8,803 bases of DNA from DATIXD01 sp035518875 (lineage in GTDB: Bacteria; Pseudomonadota; Gammaproteobacteria; Methylococcales; Methylococcaceae). The DNA lies in the NCBI GenBank assembly GCA_035518875.1, contig DATIXD010000117.1, positions 1-8,803 of the forward strand, given 5' to 3'. Numbering within the stretch: position 1 is the first letter of the stretch; every line of letters starts with the position of its first letter. Positions 1-6,208 of this stretch are shown in pieces. Under the pieces are notes generated by a model. It ran no database searches, was not told the origin of the DNA, and was given only the letters and a program-made list of their open reading frames with translations. The position numbers were made by a program, and so were the translations under genes.

Positions 1-42
1 GCGAGTCGTTAGGACGATTTTACGACCACGCGCAGATTCTGA

Positions 43-1335
43 TCACTGCCGCTCCGGGAGCGACAAGTAACAATGCTGCGTTTTGCCAGTGTAAATCTGG
101 CGCGGTCTGGCGATTTTCATGCCTGGATCCTCAATCATCTCCTTCCAATGCGCAATCCAGCCGGGCAGACGGCCGAGGGCGAACATCACAGTGAACATCT
201 TGGTGGGGATTTTCATCGCCCGGTAAATGATCCCCGAATAGAAGTCCACGTTGGGATAGAGTTTGCGCTCGATGAAGTAGGGGTCGGTGAGCGCGGCTTC
301 TTCGAGGCGCTTGGCGATCTCCAGGATGGGGTCGTGGATGCCCAGGTGGTTCAGCACTTTGTCGCAGTATTTCTTGATGATGTGCGCTCGGGGATCGTAG
401 TTCTTATAAATCCGGTGGCCGAAGCCCATCAATAGGAAGGTATCGTTTTTGTCCTTGGCCTTTTCGATATATTTCTTGTAATTGCCGCCGTCCGCATGGA
501 TGGCTTCCAGCATCTCGATCACGGCCTGATTGGCCCCCCCGTGCAAGGGCCCCCATAGCGCGCAGATTCCCGCCGATATCGACGCGAATAGGTTGGCCTT
601 GGAAGACCCGACCATTCGAACGGTCGAGGTCGAGCAATTCTGCTCATGGTCGGCGTGGGCAATGAACAACACGTCCAGCGCTTTGCGAATGACCTCGTCG
701 GGCTCGTAGCGCTGCATCGGAGTGGTGAACATCATGTGCATGAAATTGGACAGATAATCCAGTTCCGGGCGCGAGTAAACGAATCTCTCGCCCACGCTCC
801 GCTTGTAAGCGAATGCCGCCAATACCCGGACCTTGGACAACAGGCGGGTGATGGTTTCGTCGCGCTCGTCCGCACTTTGATCGGGTTTGAGTAGTTCTGG
901 GTGATAGACGGACAGTGAGCAAACCATCGCCGACAAGATCGCCATCGGATGGGCATGGCCTGGATAGGAGGTGAAGAAGCTTCTCATGTCTTCGTGGATC
1001 AGGGAGTGGCGATGTACCTTCGCCTTGAATTTCGCAAATTGTTCCGCAGTCGGCAGATGTCCGTAAATCAGCAGATAGGAGACTTCCATGAACGTGGACT
1101 TTTCGCAAAGTTCGGCGATGTCGATCCCGCGGTAGCGGAGTATGCCCTGATCGCCATCGATGTAGGTGATCGAGGACAGACACGAGCCGGTATTGACGTA
1201 GCCGGCGTCCAGGGTGATGTAGCCGGTTTGCGCGCGCAACCGGGAAATGTCGAGGGCTTTTTCGCCTTCGGTCCCTTCGATGATCGGCATTTCAATCGAG
1301 CGATCGTCCAATTCTAGCTTGGCGGTGTCTGGCAT
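43..1335 (-). CDS. gltA: Citrate synthase (type II, GltA-like)
   Basis: Condenses acetyl-CoA and oxaloacetate to citrate, the entry step of the TCA cycle in the cytoplasm. The 430-residue protein has the normal length for bacterial type II citrate synthases. The catalytic triad is visible: His265 in GPLHGGANQ, His307 in GFGHRIYKNYDPRA and Asp364 in NVDFYSG; the conserved HADHEQNCSTS segment lies near residues 228-238. The ATG at 1335 is chosen because an AAAGGAGA Shine-Dalgarno site lies 6 nt upstream and the protein N-terminus from there matches the family. The frame stays open to a TTG at 1551, but the 72 extra residues are Arg/Pro/Ser-rich and look like untranslated leader. It follows panD on the same strand after 271 nt, so it probably has its own promoter. 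A hexameric, NADH-sensitive enzyme is expected for type II proteins; this is inference. Confidence 0.97.
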   Translation of the reverse strand: MPDTAKLELDDRSIEMPIIEGTEGEKALDISRLRAQTGYITLDAGYVNTGSCLSSITYIDGDQGILRYRGIDIAELCEKSTFMEVSYLLIYGHLPTAEQFAKFKAKVHRHSLIHEDMRSFFTSYPGHAHPMAILSAMVCSLSVYHPELLKPDQSADERDETITRLLSKVRVLAAFAYKRSVGERFVYSRPELDYLSNFMHMMFTTPMQRYEPDEVIRKALDVLFIAHADHEQNCSTSTVRMVGSSKANLFASISAGICALWGPLHGGANQAVIEMLEAIHADGGNYKKYIEKAKDKNDTFLLMGFGHRIYKNYDPRAHIIKKYCDKVLNHLGIHDPILEIAKRLEEAALTDPYFIERKLYPNVDFYSGIIYRAMKIPTKMFTVMFALGRLPGWIAHWKEMIEDPGMKIARPRQIYTGKTQHCYLSLPERQ

Positions 1336-1341
1336 GGCGAG

Positions 1342-1349
1342 TCTCCTTT
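1342..1349 (-). promoter_or_regulatory. Ribosome binding site of gltA
   Basis: Reads AAAGGAGA on the minus strand, with AGGAG 7 nt before the ATG at 1335. It decides the gltA start against the longer in-frame TTG option at 1551. Confidence 0.8.
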
Positions 1350-1459
1350 GAATGGGGTCTGCGATCAGATTCAGGTCCGACAGGGTCGTGGGTGATGCTC
1401 GAAACCCTCTTGAGGCTTCGTTAAGTCGCGATCGAATGGGAGAAATGGGTGACGGCTTG

Positions 1460-1488
1460 AAGATACGGTAATTGAATCGAAGAATCCA
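1460..1488 (-). promoter_or_regulatory. Possible sigma70 promoter for gltA
   Basis: On the minus strand a TGGATT (1483-1488) is followed after 17 bp by TATCTT (1460-1465). The matches to consensus are 3 of 6 and 4 of 6, so this is weak. The spacing and the position, about 125 nt upstream of the gltA start, are right for a separate gltA promoter within the panD-gltA gap. No other convincing element was seen in that gap. Confidence 0.22.
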
Positions 1489-1606
1489 GGGATGAGCGCG
1501 GCGGCGCTCCGGCCGAATGTGAAGCGGCGACTTGGCCGAGGTGAGAAGCAAAGGGGCGACAATCCTGGTTGGCGCGCCCCCCTGTCGTTAATCGAAAAGA
1601 ACCGGC

Positions 1607-1987
1607 TCAGGCGGCTTGTACGGGAATGGAATGGCCGGTGCGGACGATCTGGTTTTTTTCGTTGACGTAAACCAGCGTCGGCTGGTAGTTCAACAACTCG
1701 TTCTGGTTGAGCACGGCAAAAGCGCAGATGATGATGATGTCGTTGGGGGCCGCAAGCCGCGCCGCCGCACCATTGATGGATACCACGCCGGATCCGTCCT
1801 GGGCGCGTATGGCGTAGGTGGTGAAGCGTTCGCCGTTATTGACGTTGTAGATATGGATTTGTTCGTATTCCCTGATCCCCGCGTGATCCAACAGTCTGCC
1901 ATCAATTGCACAGGAGCCCTCGTATTCGAGTTCCGAATGCGTCACACGCGCCCTGTGTAACTTGGCTTTCAACATGGTGGTCTGCAT
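1607..1987 (-). CDS. panD: Aspartate 1-decarboxylase proenzyme
   Basis: Pyruvoyl-dependent decarboxylase converting L-aspartate to beta-alanine, the amine half of pantothenate. The 126 residues match the usual size. The self-cleavage site is intact: Gly24-Ser25 in EYEGSCAID, where Ser25 becomes the pyruvoyl group. Other family segments are NVNNGERFTTYAI (about 49-61), the VSINGAAA loop (about 69-76) and the C-terminal IPVQAA. The start (MQTTML) aligns with the E. coli start (MIRTML). The Shine-Dalgarno match is weak (CAGGTT about 6 nt upstream). The gene lies 111 nt after panC, with a promoter-like sequence in between, so it may be transcribed both with panBC and alone. Confidence 0.96.
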   Translation of the reverse strand: MQTTMLKAKLHRARVTHSELEYEGSCAIDGRLLDHAGIREYEQIHIYNVNNGERFTTYAIRAQDGSGVVSINGAAARLAAPNDIIIICAFAVLNQNELLNYQPTLVYVNEKNQIVRTGHSIPVQAA

Positions 1988-2021
1988 AAAGTAACCTGTT
2001 CAGGGCTGAAAAGGAGGTCGA

Positions 2022-2050
2022 ATTATGCCGCAACGCCCAAACGCTAGCAA
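2022..2050 (-). promoter_or_regulatory. Likely sigma70 promoter of panD
   Basis: On the minus strand TTGCTA (2045-2050) and CATAAT (2022-2027) are separated by exactly 17 bp, matching consensus at 4 of 6 and 5 of 6 positions. Transcription would start near 2016-2019, giving a leader of about 30 nt before the panD ATG. This is the best promoter match seen in the window. It implies that beta-alanine supply can be set independently of panB and panC. Confidence 0.5.
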
Positions 2051-2098
2051 TATGAGCGCAGCCGTGGCCAAGGTAAACGGATTGTTCGACGAACCTGC

Positions 2099-2947
2099 TC
2101 AAATGCGGGTCTGCAGATTGTCGATGAGGCGGGTCTTGCCCAACCAGGCCGCCGTCATGATGACGAACTCGCGCTCGCCGTCAACCGGTGCGGCAAGATC
2201 GTGTAGTGTTCGGACGGCAAAATAATCAGGGCGGAAACCGGCCCGCAGCAGAACGTCAAGTTGTTCCACCTCGACCGTGCCATAGTCCCGCCTGCCCGAG
2301 TCCAGCGCCGCCCTGGCTGCCTCCAGGCACTGGTAAAGCAAGGCCGCTCGCGTTTTTTCTTCCGACGTCAGGTAGGCGTTGCGCGAACTCAGGGCGAGGC
2401 CGTTCGCTTCCCGCACCGTGGCTACGCCCTGAATGCGGATCGGCATGTTTAGATCGGCAACCATGCGCCGGATCAAGGTCAGTTGCTGGAAATCCTTTTC
2501 GCCGAAGATCGCGACGTCGGGTTGCACAAGCCCGAATAACTTGCAGACGATGGTAGCCACGCCCCGGAAATGGCCGGGTCTGAATCGACCGCAAAGATCG
2601 TCGGAAAGGCCGGGAACCTCGACGTAGGTCATGCGGGCCACATCGCTCGGATAAATTTCCGCCGTATTCGGCAGAAACAGCAAATCGGTCCCGATGCCGC
2701 GCAGCTTGGCGGCGTCGGCCTCGGGCGTGCGCGGATAGGCGTCGAAATCCTCCCCGGCGCAGAATTGGGACGGATTGACGAAAATGCTCACAACCACGCG
2801 GTCGGCCGATTGTTTACCTTCTTCGACCAAGCGCAAATGGCCCACATGCAGATTGCCCATGGTCGGAACGAAGGCGATGGATTCGCCGGCCATGCGCCAT
2901 TTGCGGATCGCCTCGCGCAGGGCGGGGATAAATTCGATAAGTTGCAT
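2099..2947 (-). CDS. panC: Pantothenate synthetase (pantoate--beta-alanine ligase)
   Basis: Joins pantoate and beta-alanine with ATP, through a pantoyl-adenylate, to make pantothenate. The 282-residue protein is the usual size. It shows the nucleotidyltransferase HIGH-type motif HVGH (34-37) within PTMGNLHVGH, the pantoate-binding FVNPSQF region (56-62), RPGHFRGV (123-130), GEKDFQQL (149-156) and the KMSKS-equivalent SSRN (187-190). The C-terminal AAWLGKTRLIDN is also typical. The ATG at 2947 aligns with the E. coli start, though no clear Shine-Dalgarno site precedes it. It lies 100 nt after panB and 111 nt before panD on the same strand, consistent with one pantothenate operon. Confidence 0.97.
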   Translation of the reverse strand: MQLIEFIPALREAIRKWRMAGESIAFVPTMGNLHVGHLRLVEEGKQSADRVVVSIFVNPSQFCAGEDFDAYPRTPEADAAKLRGIGTDLLFLPNTAEIYPSDVARMTYVEVPGLSDDLCGRFRPGHFRGVATIVCKLFGLVQPDVAIFGEKDFQQLTLIRRMVADLNMPIRIQGVATVREANGLALSSRNAYLTSEEKTRAALLYQCLEAARAALDSGRRDYGTVEVEQLDVLLRAGFRPDYFAVRTLHDLAAPVDGEREFVIMTAAWLGKTRLIDNLQTRI

Positions 2948-2993
2948 GTAGTTTGAAGTTAGAAGAGGTTGAAAATCGTAGGGCGGCGTTCAT

Positions 2994-3021
2994 GCTGCCG
3001 AATCAGGCCGCATCGGGCAGC
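2994..3021 (-). other. Hairpin between panB and panC
   Basis: On the minus strand the arms GCTGCC(C)GA and TCGGCAGC can form an 8-bp stem with one bulged C and an 11-nt loop. It lies in the 100-nt gap between the panB stop and the panC start. No T-run follows, so it is not a standard intrinsic terminator. It may stabilise or punctuate the transcript, but no function is shown. Confidence 0.4.
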
Positions 3022-3047
3022 GACGATATGGAGCCGTCTCGTCTCGC

Positions 3048-3854
3048 TCAGAAGCTGTGCTTCGCCGTCGGAAACCCCCCGGTGCGGACGGCCTCCACGT
3101 AGGTCTTGACGGCGTTCGGGATACCTTCGGCTTCCGCCAGAAAATTCTTGGTGAAACGCAGGCTTTTGCCGGGATTGATCCCCAGCATATCGTACAAAAC
3201 CAGCACTTGGCCGTCGCAGTCGGCGCCCGCGCCGATGCCGATGGTGGGAATTTGTAAGGTGCAGCTGATCTCCTTGGCCAGAACCGCCGGCACGCATTCC
3301 AGAACCAGCAGACTCGCACCGGCATCCTGAAGGATGAGGGCGTCCTCGAGCAAGGCGTTGGCCGATTGCTCGTCTTTGCCCTGGACGTAATAGCCGCCGA
3401 GACGGTGGATGGACTGCGGCAGCAGGCCCAAATGGCCGCACACGGGAATATTCTCCTCCACTAGGAACCGTACTACCTCGGCACGCTTGCGCCCGCCCTC
3501 CAGTTTCACCATTTGCGCGCCGCCCTCGCGGACCAGGCGCGCTGCGTTTTCGGCCGCCCATTGCGGGCTGGCGTAGCTCATAAACGGCATGTCCGCCACC
3601 AGAAGCGCCCGTTGTGCCCCGCGCGCCACGCAGCGCGTATGGTAGATCATGTCATCGACGGTGACCGGCAGGGTTGTGGCTTGGCCTTGTACGACCATTC
3701 CCAGGGAATCACCGATCAAAACAATGTCGACGCCCGCCTCGTCCAGAATCCGGGCGAAACTTGCATCGTAAGCGGTGAGGGCAACGATTTTCTCGCCCCG
3801 CACCTTCATGGCGGCGAGTTCGGGAACCGTCAAAGCCTTAGCCACATTAAGCAT
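3048..3854 (-). CDS. panB: 3-methyl-2-oxobutanoate hydroxymethyltransferase
   Basis: First committed pantothenate step: transfers a hydroxymethyl group from 5,10-methylene-tetrahydrofolate to 2-oxoisovalerate, giving ketopantoate. The 268-residue protein carries the Mg2+-binding set Asp49 (IGDSLG), Asp88 (ADMPFMSY) and Glu119 (KLEGG), plus the catalytic Glu186 of LECVP; GHLGLLPQS (about 130-138) and IGIGAG (about 205-210) are also present. The C-terminus KHSF matches the family's HSF ending. The start is uncertain: ATG at 3854 is used here, but a TTG two codons upstream (3860) sits at better spacing (10 nt) from a GAGGT and would give 270 residues. Either start overlaps the end of folK, indicating coupled translation. 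Confidence 0.96.
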   Translation of the reverse strand: MLNVAKALTVPELAAMKVRGEKIVALTAYDASFARILDEAGVDIVLIGDSLGMVVQGQATTLPVTVDDMIYHTRCVARGAQRALLVADMPFMSYASPQWAAENAARLVREGGAQMVKLEGGRKRAEVVRFLVEENIPVCGHLGLLPQSIHRLGGYYVQGKDEQSANALLEDALILQDAGASLLVLECVPAVLAKEISCTLQIPTIGIGAGADCDGQVLVLYDMLGINPGKSLRFTKNFLAEAEGIPNAVKTYVEAVRTGGFPTAKHSF

Positions 3855-4341
3855 GTTCAATGATCGCGAGACCTCGGCGAGGGCATGCCCGCACCAATTC
3901 CGACAATAGCCCCTTGCCGGGAATCACGAGTTCCGGCGGTGCGATCTCCGCCAATGGGTACAACACGAACTCGCGTTCGGCGAGGCCCGGATGTGGCACT
4001 GTCAGCACATTGCCGACGATCTCTTCCTGGCCGTACAGCAGCAAGTCTAGATCGAGCGTGCGCGGCCCCCAACGCTCGCCGGTGCGCATCCGCCCATGGG
4101 CCAGTTCTATGGCCTGGAGTGCCCTCAGCAAGTCGAGGGCGGAGAGGCACGTCTGAATTGCCATCACCGCGTTGATGTAATCGGGTTGATCGGAAGGTCC
4201 CATGGGCGTGCTGCGATACAAGCTCGAAAAGGCGATTTCGCGCACGGCGGGCAAAGCCTGAATGGCCTGTCTGGCCGATCGCAACTGGGCGAGGGGGTTT
4301 CCAAGATTGCTGCCGAGGCCGAGGTAGGCGGTGACGTTCAT
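3847..4341 (-). CDS. folK: 6-hydroxymethyl-7,8-dihydropterin pyrophosphokinase (HPPK)
   Basis: Transfers pyrophosphate from ATP to 6-hydroxymethyl-7,8-dihydropterin in tetrahydrofolate synthesis. The 164 residues are the normal single-domain length. Visible signatures are GLGSNLGNP (8-16), the pterin-side GPSDQPDYINAV (48-59), and RWGPRTLDLDLLLYG (90-104) with Mg2+-binding Asp97 and Asp99, followed by VPHPGLAEREFVLYPLAEIAP (115-135). It begins 7 nt after the pcnB stop and ends inside the start of panB, with an 8-nt overlap from the panB ATG. There is no good Shine-Dalgarno site, so translation probably depends on coupling to pcnB. Its folate product is the cofactor of the next gene, panB. Confidence 0.96.
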   Translation of the reverse strand: MNVTAYLGLGSNLGNPLAQLRSARQAIQALPAVREIAFSSLYRSTPMGPSDQPDYINAVMAIQTCLSALDLLRALQAIELAHGRMRTGERWGPRTLDLDLLLYGQEEIVGNVLTVPHPGLAEREFVLYPLAEIAPPELVIPGKGLLSELVRACPRRGLAIIEHA

Positions 4342-4348
4342 CTAAAAA

Positions 4349-5656
4349 TCAATCGTTCGCATTGTTCGGACGCGCTTGTCTTGGGCCTCTGCGGCCGCGC
4401 GAGCGGGATCGGCTGGAACGGCGGCGGGTACCGTCCCGCGTCATCGCCTTCTGGGTCGCTTCATCGGCGGACTGGAAACTCGTCCACCAATGTGCCAGTT
4501 CCGGACCGGCCTCGCCGGTTTCCGCGCGTAACATCAGGAAATCGTAGGCTGCCCGGAAGCGGGGGTGCGACAGCAAGCGGAAGGGACGGGCACCCTTGAT
4601 GCGTTCGAAACGGGGTTGCAACATCCACACCTCGCGCATCGGCTGGCCGACGCTGCGCGGAAAAGCGGTGTGCCGAACCTGGCGGGCGATGACTTCGCCG
4701 GCCACCTCCTGAAAAGCGAAGATGTCGTCCTTCCCATCCTTAATCATCGCCTCGGCGCGCGCCCGCACCGGCTCCCACAGCAAGGCGGAGAACAGAAAAT
4801 AGGGTGTCACCGCCTTATTCTCTTGCAGGCGCGCGTCCGTCCGCTCCAAAGCCTTGGCGAGAAAAGTCAGCGGGAAACCCTGCGGCTCCAGCGCGAGACA
4901 TTCTTCGGTTTCCGGAAACAACGCGCCAAACAGGCGATAATGGCGCAGCTGCTCGAAAGTTTGCACGGCATAGCCCGACAGCAACAACTTCAAGACTTCC
5001 TCGTACAGACGGGCCGACGGGATGCCGCTCAACAGCGGGGCGAGGCGCTGGATGGGTTCCTCGCAGCTGGCATGCAGCCTGAACCCCAGCTTGACGGCGA
5101 AACGGATCGCTCGCAGCATCCGTACTGGGTCTTCGCGGTAACGCTCCTCGGGATCGCCGATCAGCCGCAGGACGCTGGCCTTGTGATCTTCCATGCCGCC
5201 GACATAATCGACCACGGAAAAATCGCCGATGTTGTAATAAAGCGCGTTGACCGTGAAATCCCGGCGCCAGGCGTCTTCCTCTATGGTCCCGTAGACGTTG
5301 TCGCGGAGAATACGACCGTTGTTCTCAAGTACGCGATCGACGTCCCCATTCCCGTTGGCGAGACCGCGAAAAGTGGCGACTTCCACGATCTCATCGCCGA
5401 AATACACGTGGGCGAGGCGGAAACGCCGGCCGATCAGGCGGCAGTTGCGGAATACCGCCCGGATCTGTTCCGGATGAGCGTCTGTCACGACATCGAAATC
5501 CTTGGGCTCGCGTCCCAACAGCAGGTCGCGCACGCAACCGCCAACCAGGTAGGCCTGGAAATCGGCTTTTCTGAGGCGATAAAGCACTTTCAGCGCATTG
5601 TCGCTGATCAGCGAGCGGGAAATATTGTGTTCTGACCTGGAATAAATTCTCGCCAC
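4349..5656 (-). CDS. pcnB: Poly(A) polymerase I
   Basis: Adds 3' poly(A) tails to RNA, promoting RNA decay. The 435 residues counted from the GTG at 5656 show the class II nucleotidyltransferase head LVGGCVRDLLLG (37-48) with catalytic Asp53 and Asp55 in PKDFDVVTDA. RNCRLIGRRFRLAHV (70-84) is the signature that separates bacterial poly(A) polymerase from the closely related CCA-adding enzyme. RRDFTVNALYY (131-141) and REDPVRMLRAIRFAVKLGF (about 174-192) follow, and the C-terminus is Arg/Ser-rich as in E. coli PcnB. The GTG lacks a convincing Shine-Dalgarno site. The frame stays open upstream to a stop at 5783-5785, and coding similarity to E. coli appears to continue, so the true start may be a non-standard codon such as ATT at 5729-5731, giving about 460 residues. 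First gene of the minus-strand cluster. Confidence 0.95.
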   Translation of the reverse strand: MARIYSRSEHNISRSLISDNALKVLYRLRKADFQAYLVGGCVRDLLLGREPKDFDVVTDAHPEQIRAVFRNCRLIGRRFRLAHVYFGDEIVEVATFRGLANGNGDVDRVLENNGRILRDNVYGTIEEDAWRRDFTVNALYYNIGDFSVVDYVGGMEDHKASVLRLIGDPEERYREDPVRMLRAIRFAVKLGFRLHASCEEPIQRLAPLLSGIPSARLYEEVLKLLLSGYAVQTFEQLRHYRLFGALFPETEECLALEPQGFPLTFLAKALERTDARLQENKAVTPYFLFSALLWEPVRARAEAMIKDGKDDIFAFQEVAGEVIARQVRHTAFPRSVGQPMREVWMLQPRFERIKGARPFRLLSHPRFRAAYDFLMLRAETGEAGPELAHWWTSFQSADEATQKAMTRDGTRRRSSRSRSRGRRGPRQARPNNAND

Positions 5657-5765
5657 AGGCTCGGGAGGTTTTGCCGGCGACGGAAGCGAAGGCAGCGGGG
5701 ATCGGAACAGTTTTTTGAGGAAATTGAAAATAGGCAGGGGCGTTTTACGCAGGCTTGTTATTAAA

Positions 5766-5771
5766 ATTATA
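5766..5771 (-). promoter_or_regulatory. Possible -10 box of the pcnB operon promoter
   Basis: A perfect TATAAT lies on the minus strand in an AT-rich patch (about 5759-5780) that stands out from the GC-rich surroundings. No good -35 box sits at 16-18 bp spacing (CCGATG at 17 bp). If used, transcription would begin near 5757-5760, about 100 nt before the GTG at 5656 and about 27 nt before the ATT at 5731. Confidence 0.35.
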
Positions 5772-5846
5772 AAAATAGTACCTTACACCATCGGCATCCT
5801 CAATGCTCTCGTGAGGGCTCGGGCCATTCCGCGAGGAAAATCCGGA

Positions 5847-5875
5847 TTTCGCTGTCGCTAAAGTTATAGTATGCT
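5847..5875 (+). promoter_or_regulatory. Possible tRNA-Glu promoter
   Basis: TTTCGC (5847-5852) and TATGCT (5870-5875) are 17 bp apart, with a predicted start near 5882, about 10 nt before the tRNA. An overlapping TATAGT (5865-5870) is an alternative -10 box. The -35 match is poor. Position relative to the tRNA is the main support. Confidence 0.35.
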
Positions 5876-5892
5876 TTGGGTCTTCTATCTGC

Positions 5893-5968
5893 GTCCCCAT
5901 CGTCTAGCGGCCCAGGACTCCGCCCTCTCACGGCGGCAACAGGGGTTCGAACCCCCTTGGGGACGCCA
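5893..5968 (+). tRNA. tRNA-Glu (anticodon CTC)
   Basis: A 76-nt cloverleaf with encoded CCA. The acceptor stem GTCCCC pairs with GGGGAC, the anticodon stem CCGCC pairs with GGCGG around the loop CTCTCAC (anticodon CTC, reading GAG), and the T arm has the standard GGTTCGAACC core. The D arm (CGTCTAGCGGCCCAGGAC) is characteristic of tRNA-Glu and nearly identical to E. coli, whose anticodon is UUC. No second tRNA and no obvious attachment-site duplicate of its 3' end was seen in the window. A clear intrinsic terminator was not found downstream. Confidence 0.97.
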
Positions 5969-6195
5969 TACCAAGCGACGCCGGCCTTTTTATTGGGCAC
6001 GGCGGTTGACGTCCTGAGCCTTTTCGCGGGCTGGCTTCTTATCGTTTTTCCGCCCCTAGCGGTGCGCGCCACAACGCCCTTCACTTCGTTTTTCCAGTAG
6101 GCGTAGGTTCCGCGTGATTGCCCGGAATCCACCAACTTCCCTTGGTGCCCCCGCGTCCGTACACTAGGCTGGTTTCCCGCAGTCCCGGCATGGTT

Positions 6196-6200
6196 AGGAG
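6196..6200 (+). promoter_or_regulatory. Ribosome binding site of glgP
   Basis: AGGAG placed 8 nt before the TTG at 6209. It supports TTG as the real start; the nearby ATG at 6190 is out of frame. Confidence 0.75.
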
Positions 6201-6208
6201 ATTTTCCC

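Noticed and set aside
1336..1551. 72-codon N-terminal extension of citrate synthase from a TTG
   Set aside because: The composition is unlike citrate synthase, and the ATG at 1335 has a strong ribosome site and the family-typical N-terminus.
1553..1580. Hairpin GGGGCG/CGCCCC downstream of panD as a terminator
   Set aside because: The stem is 6 bp with a 16-nt loop and only three T residues follow, so it is too weak to call an intrinsic terminator.
2025..2225. Plus-strand 66-codon frame preceded by a perfect AAGGAGGT
   Set aside because: Two thirds of it is antisense to panC with shadow-like Arg/Ser composition, and its ATG is the complement of the putative panD -10 box. No family is recognisable and no promoter was seen.
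2959..3561. 200-codon minus-strand frame overlapping panB
   Set aside because: It is an out-of-frame shadow of panB, rich in Arg and Gly, while the panB frame carries every catalytic residue.
4565..5635. Long (356-codon) plus-strand frame opposite pcnB
   Set aside because: Antisense shadow of pcnB with no recognisable domain.
5800..6135. Minus-strand 111-codon frame across tRNA-Glu
   Set aside because: Its central part (GVPKGVRTPVAAV...) is just the antisense translation of the tRNA, a well-known spurious gene call. The flanks match no family.
5969..6208. Region between tRNA-Glu and glgP as a site for a terminator, integrase remnant or promoter
   Set aside because: I saw only weak short stems (for example AGCC/GGCT near 6017-6032), a 10-nt direct repeat TCGTTTTTCC (6042 and 6086), and no convincing -35/-10 pair or integrase-like translation.
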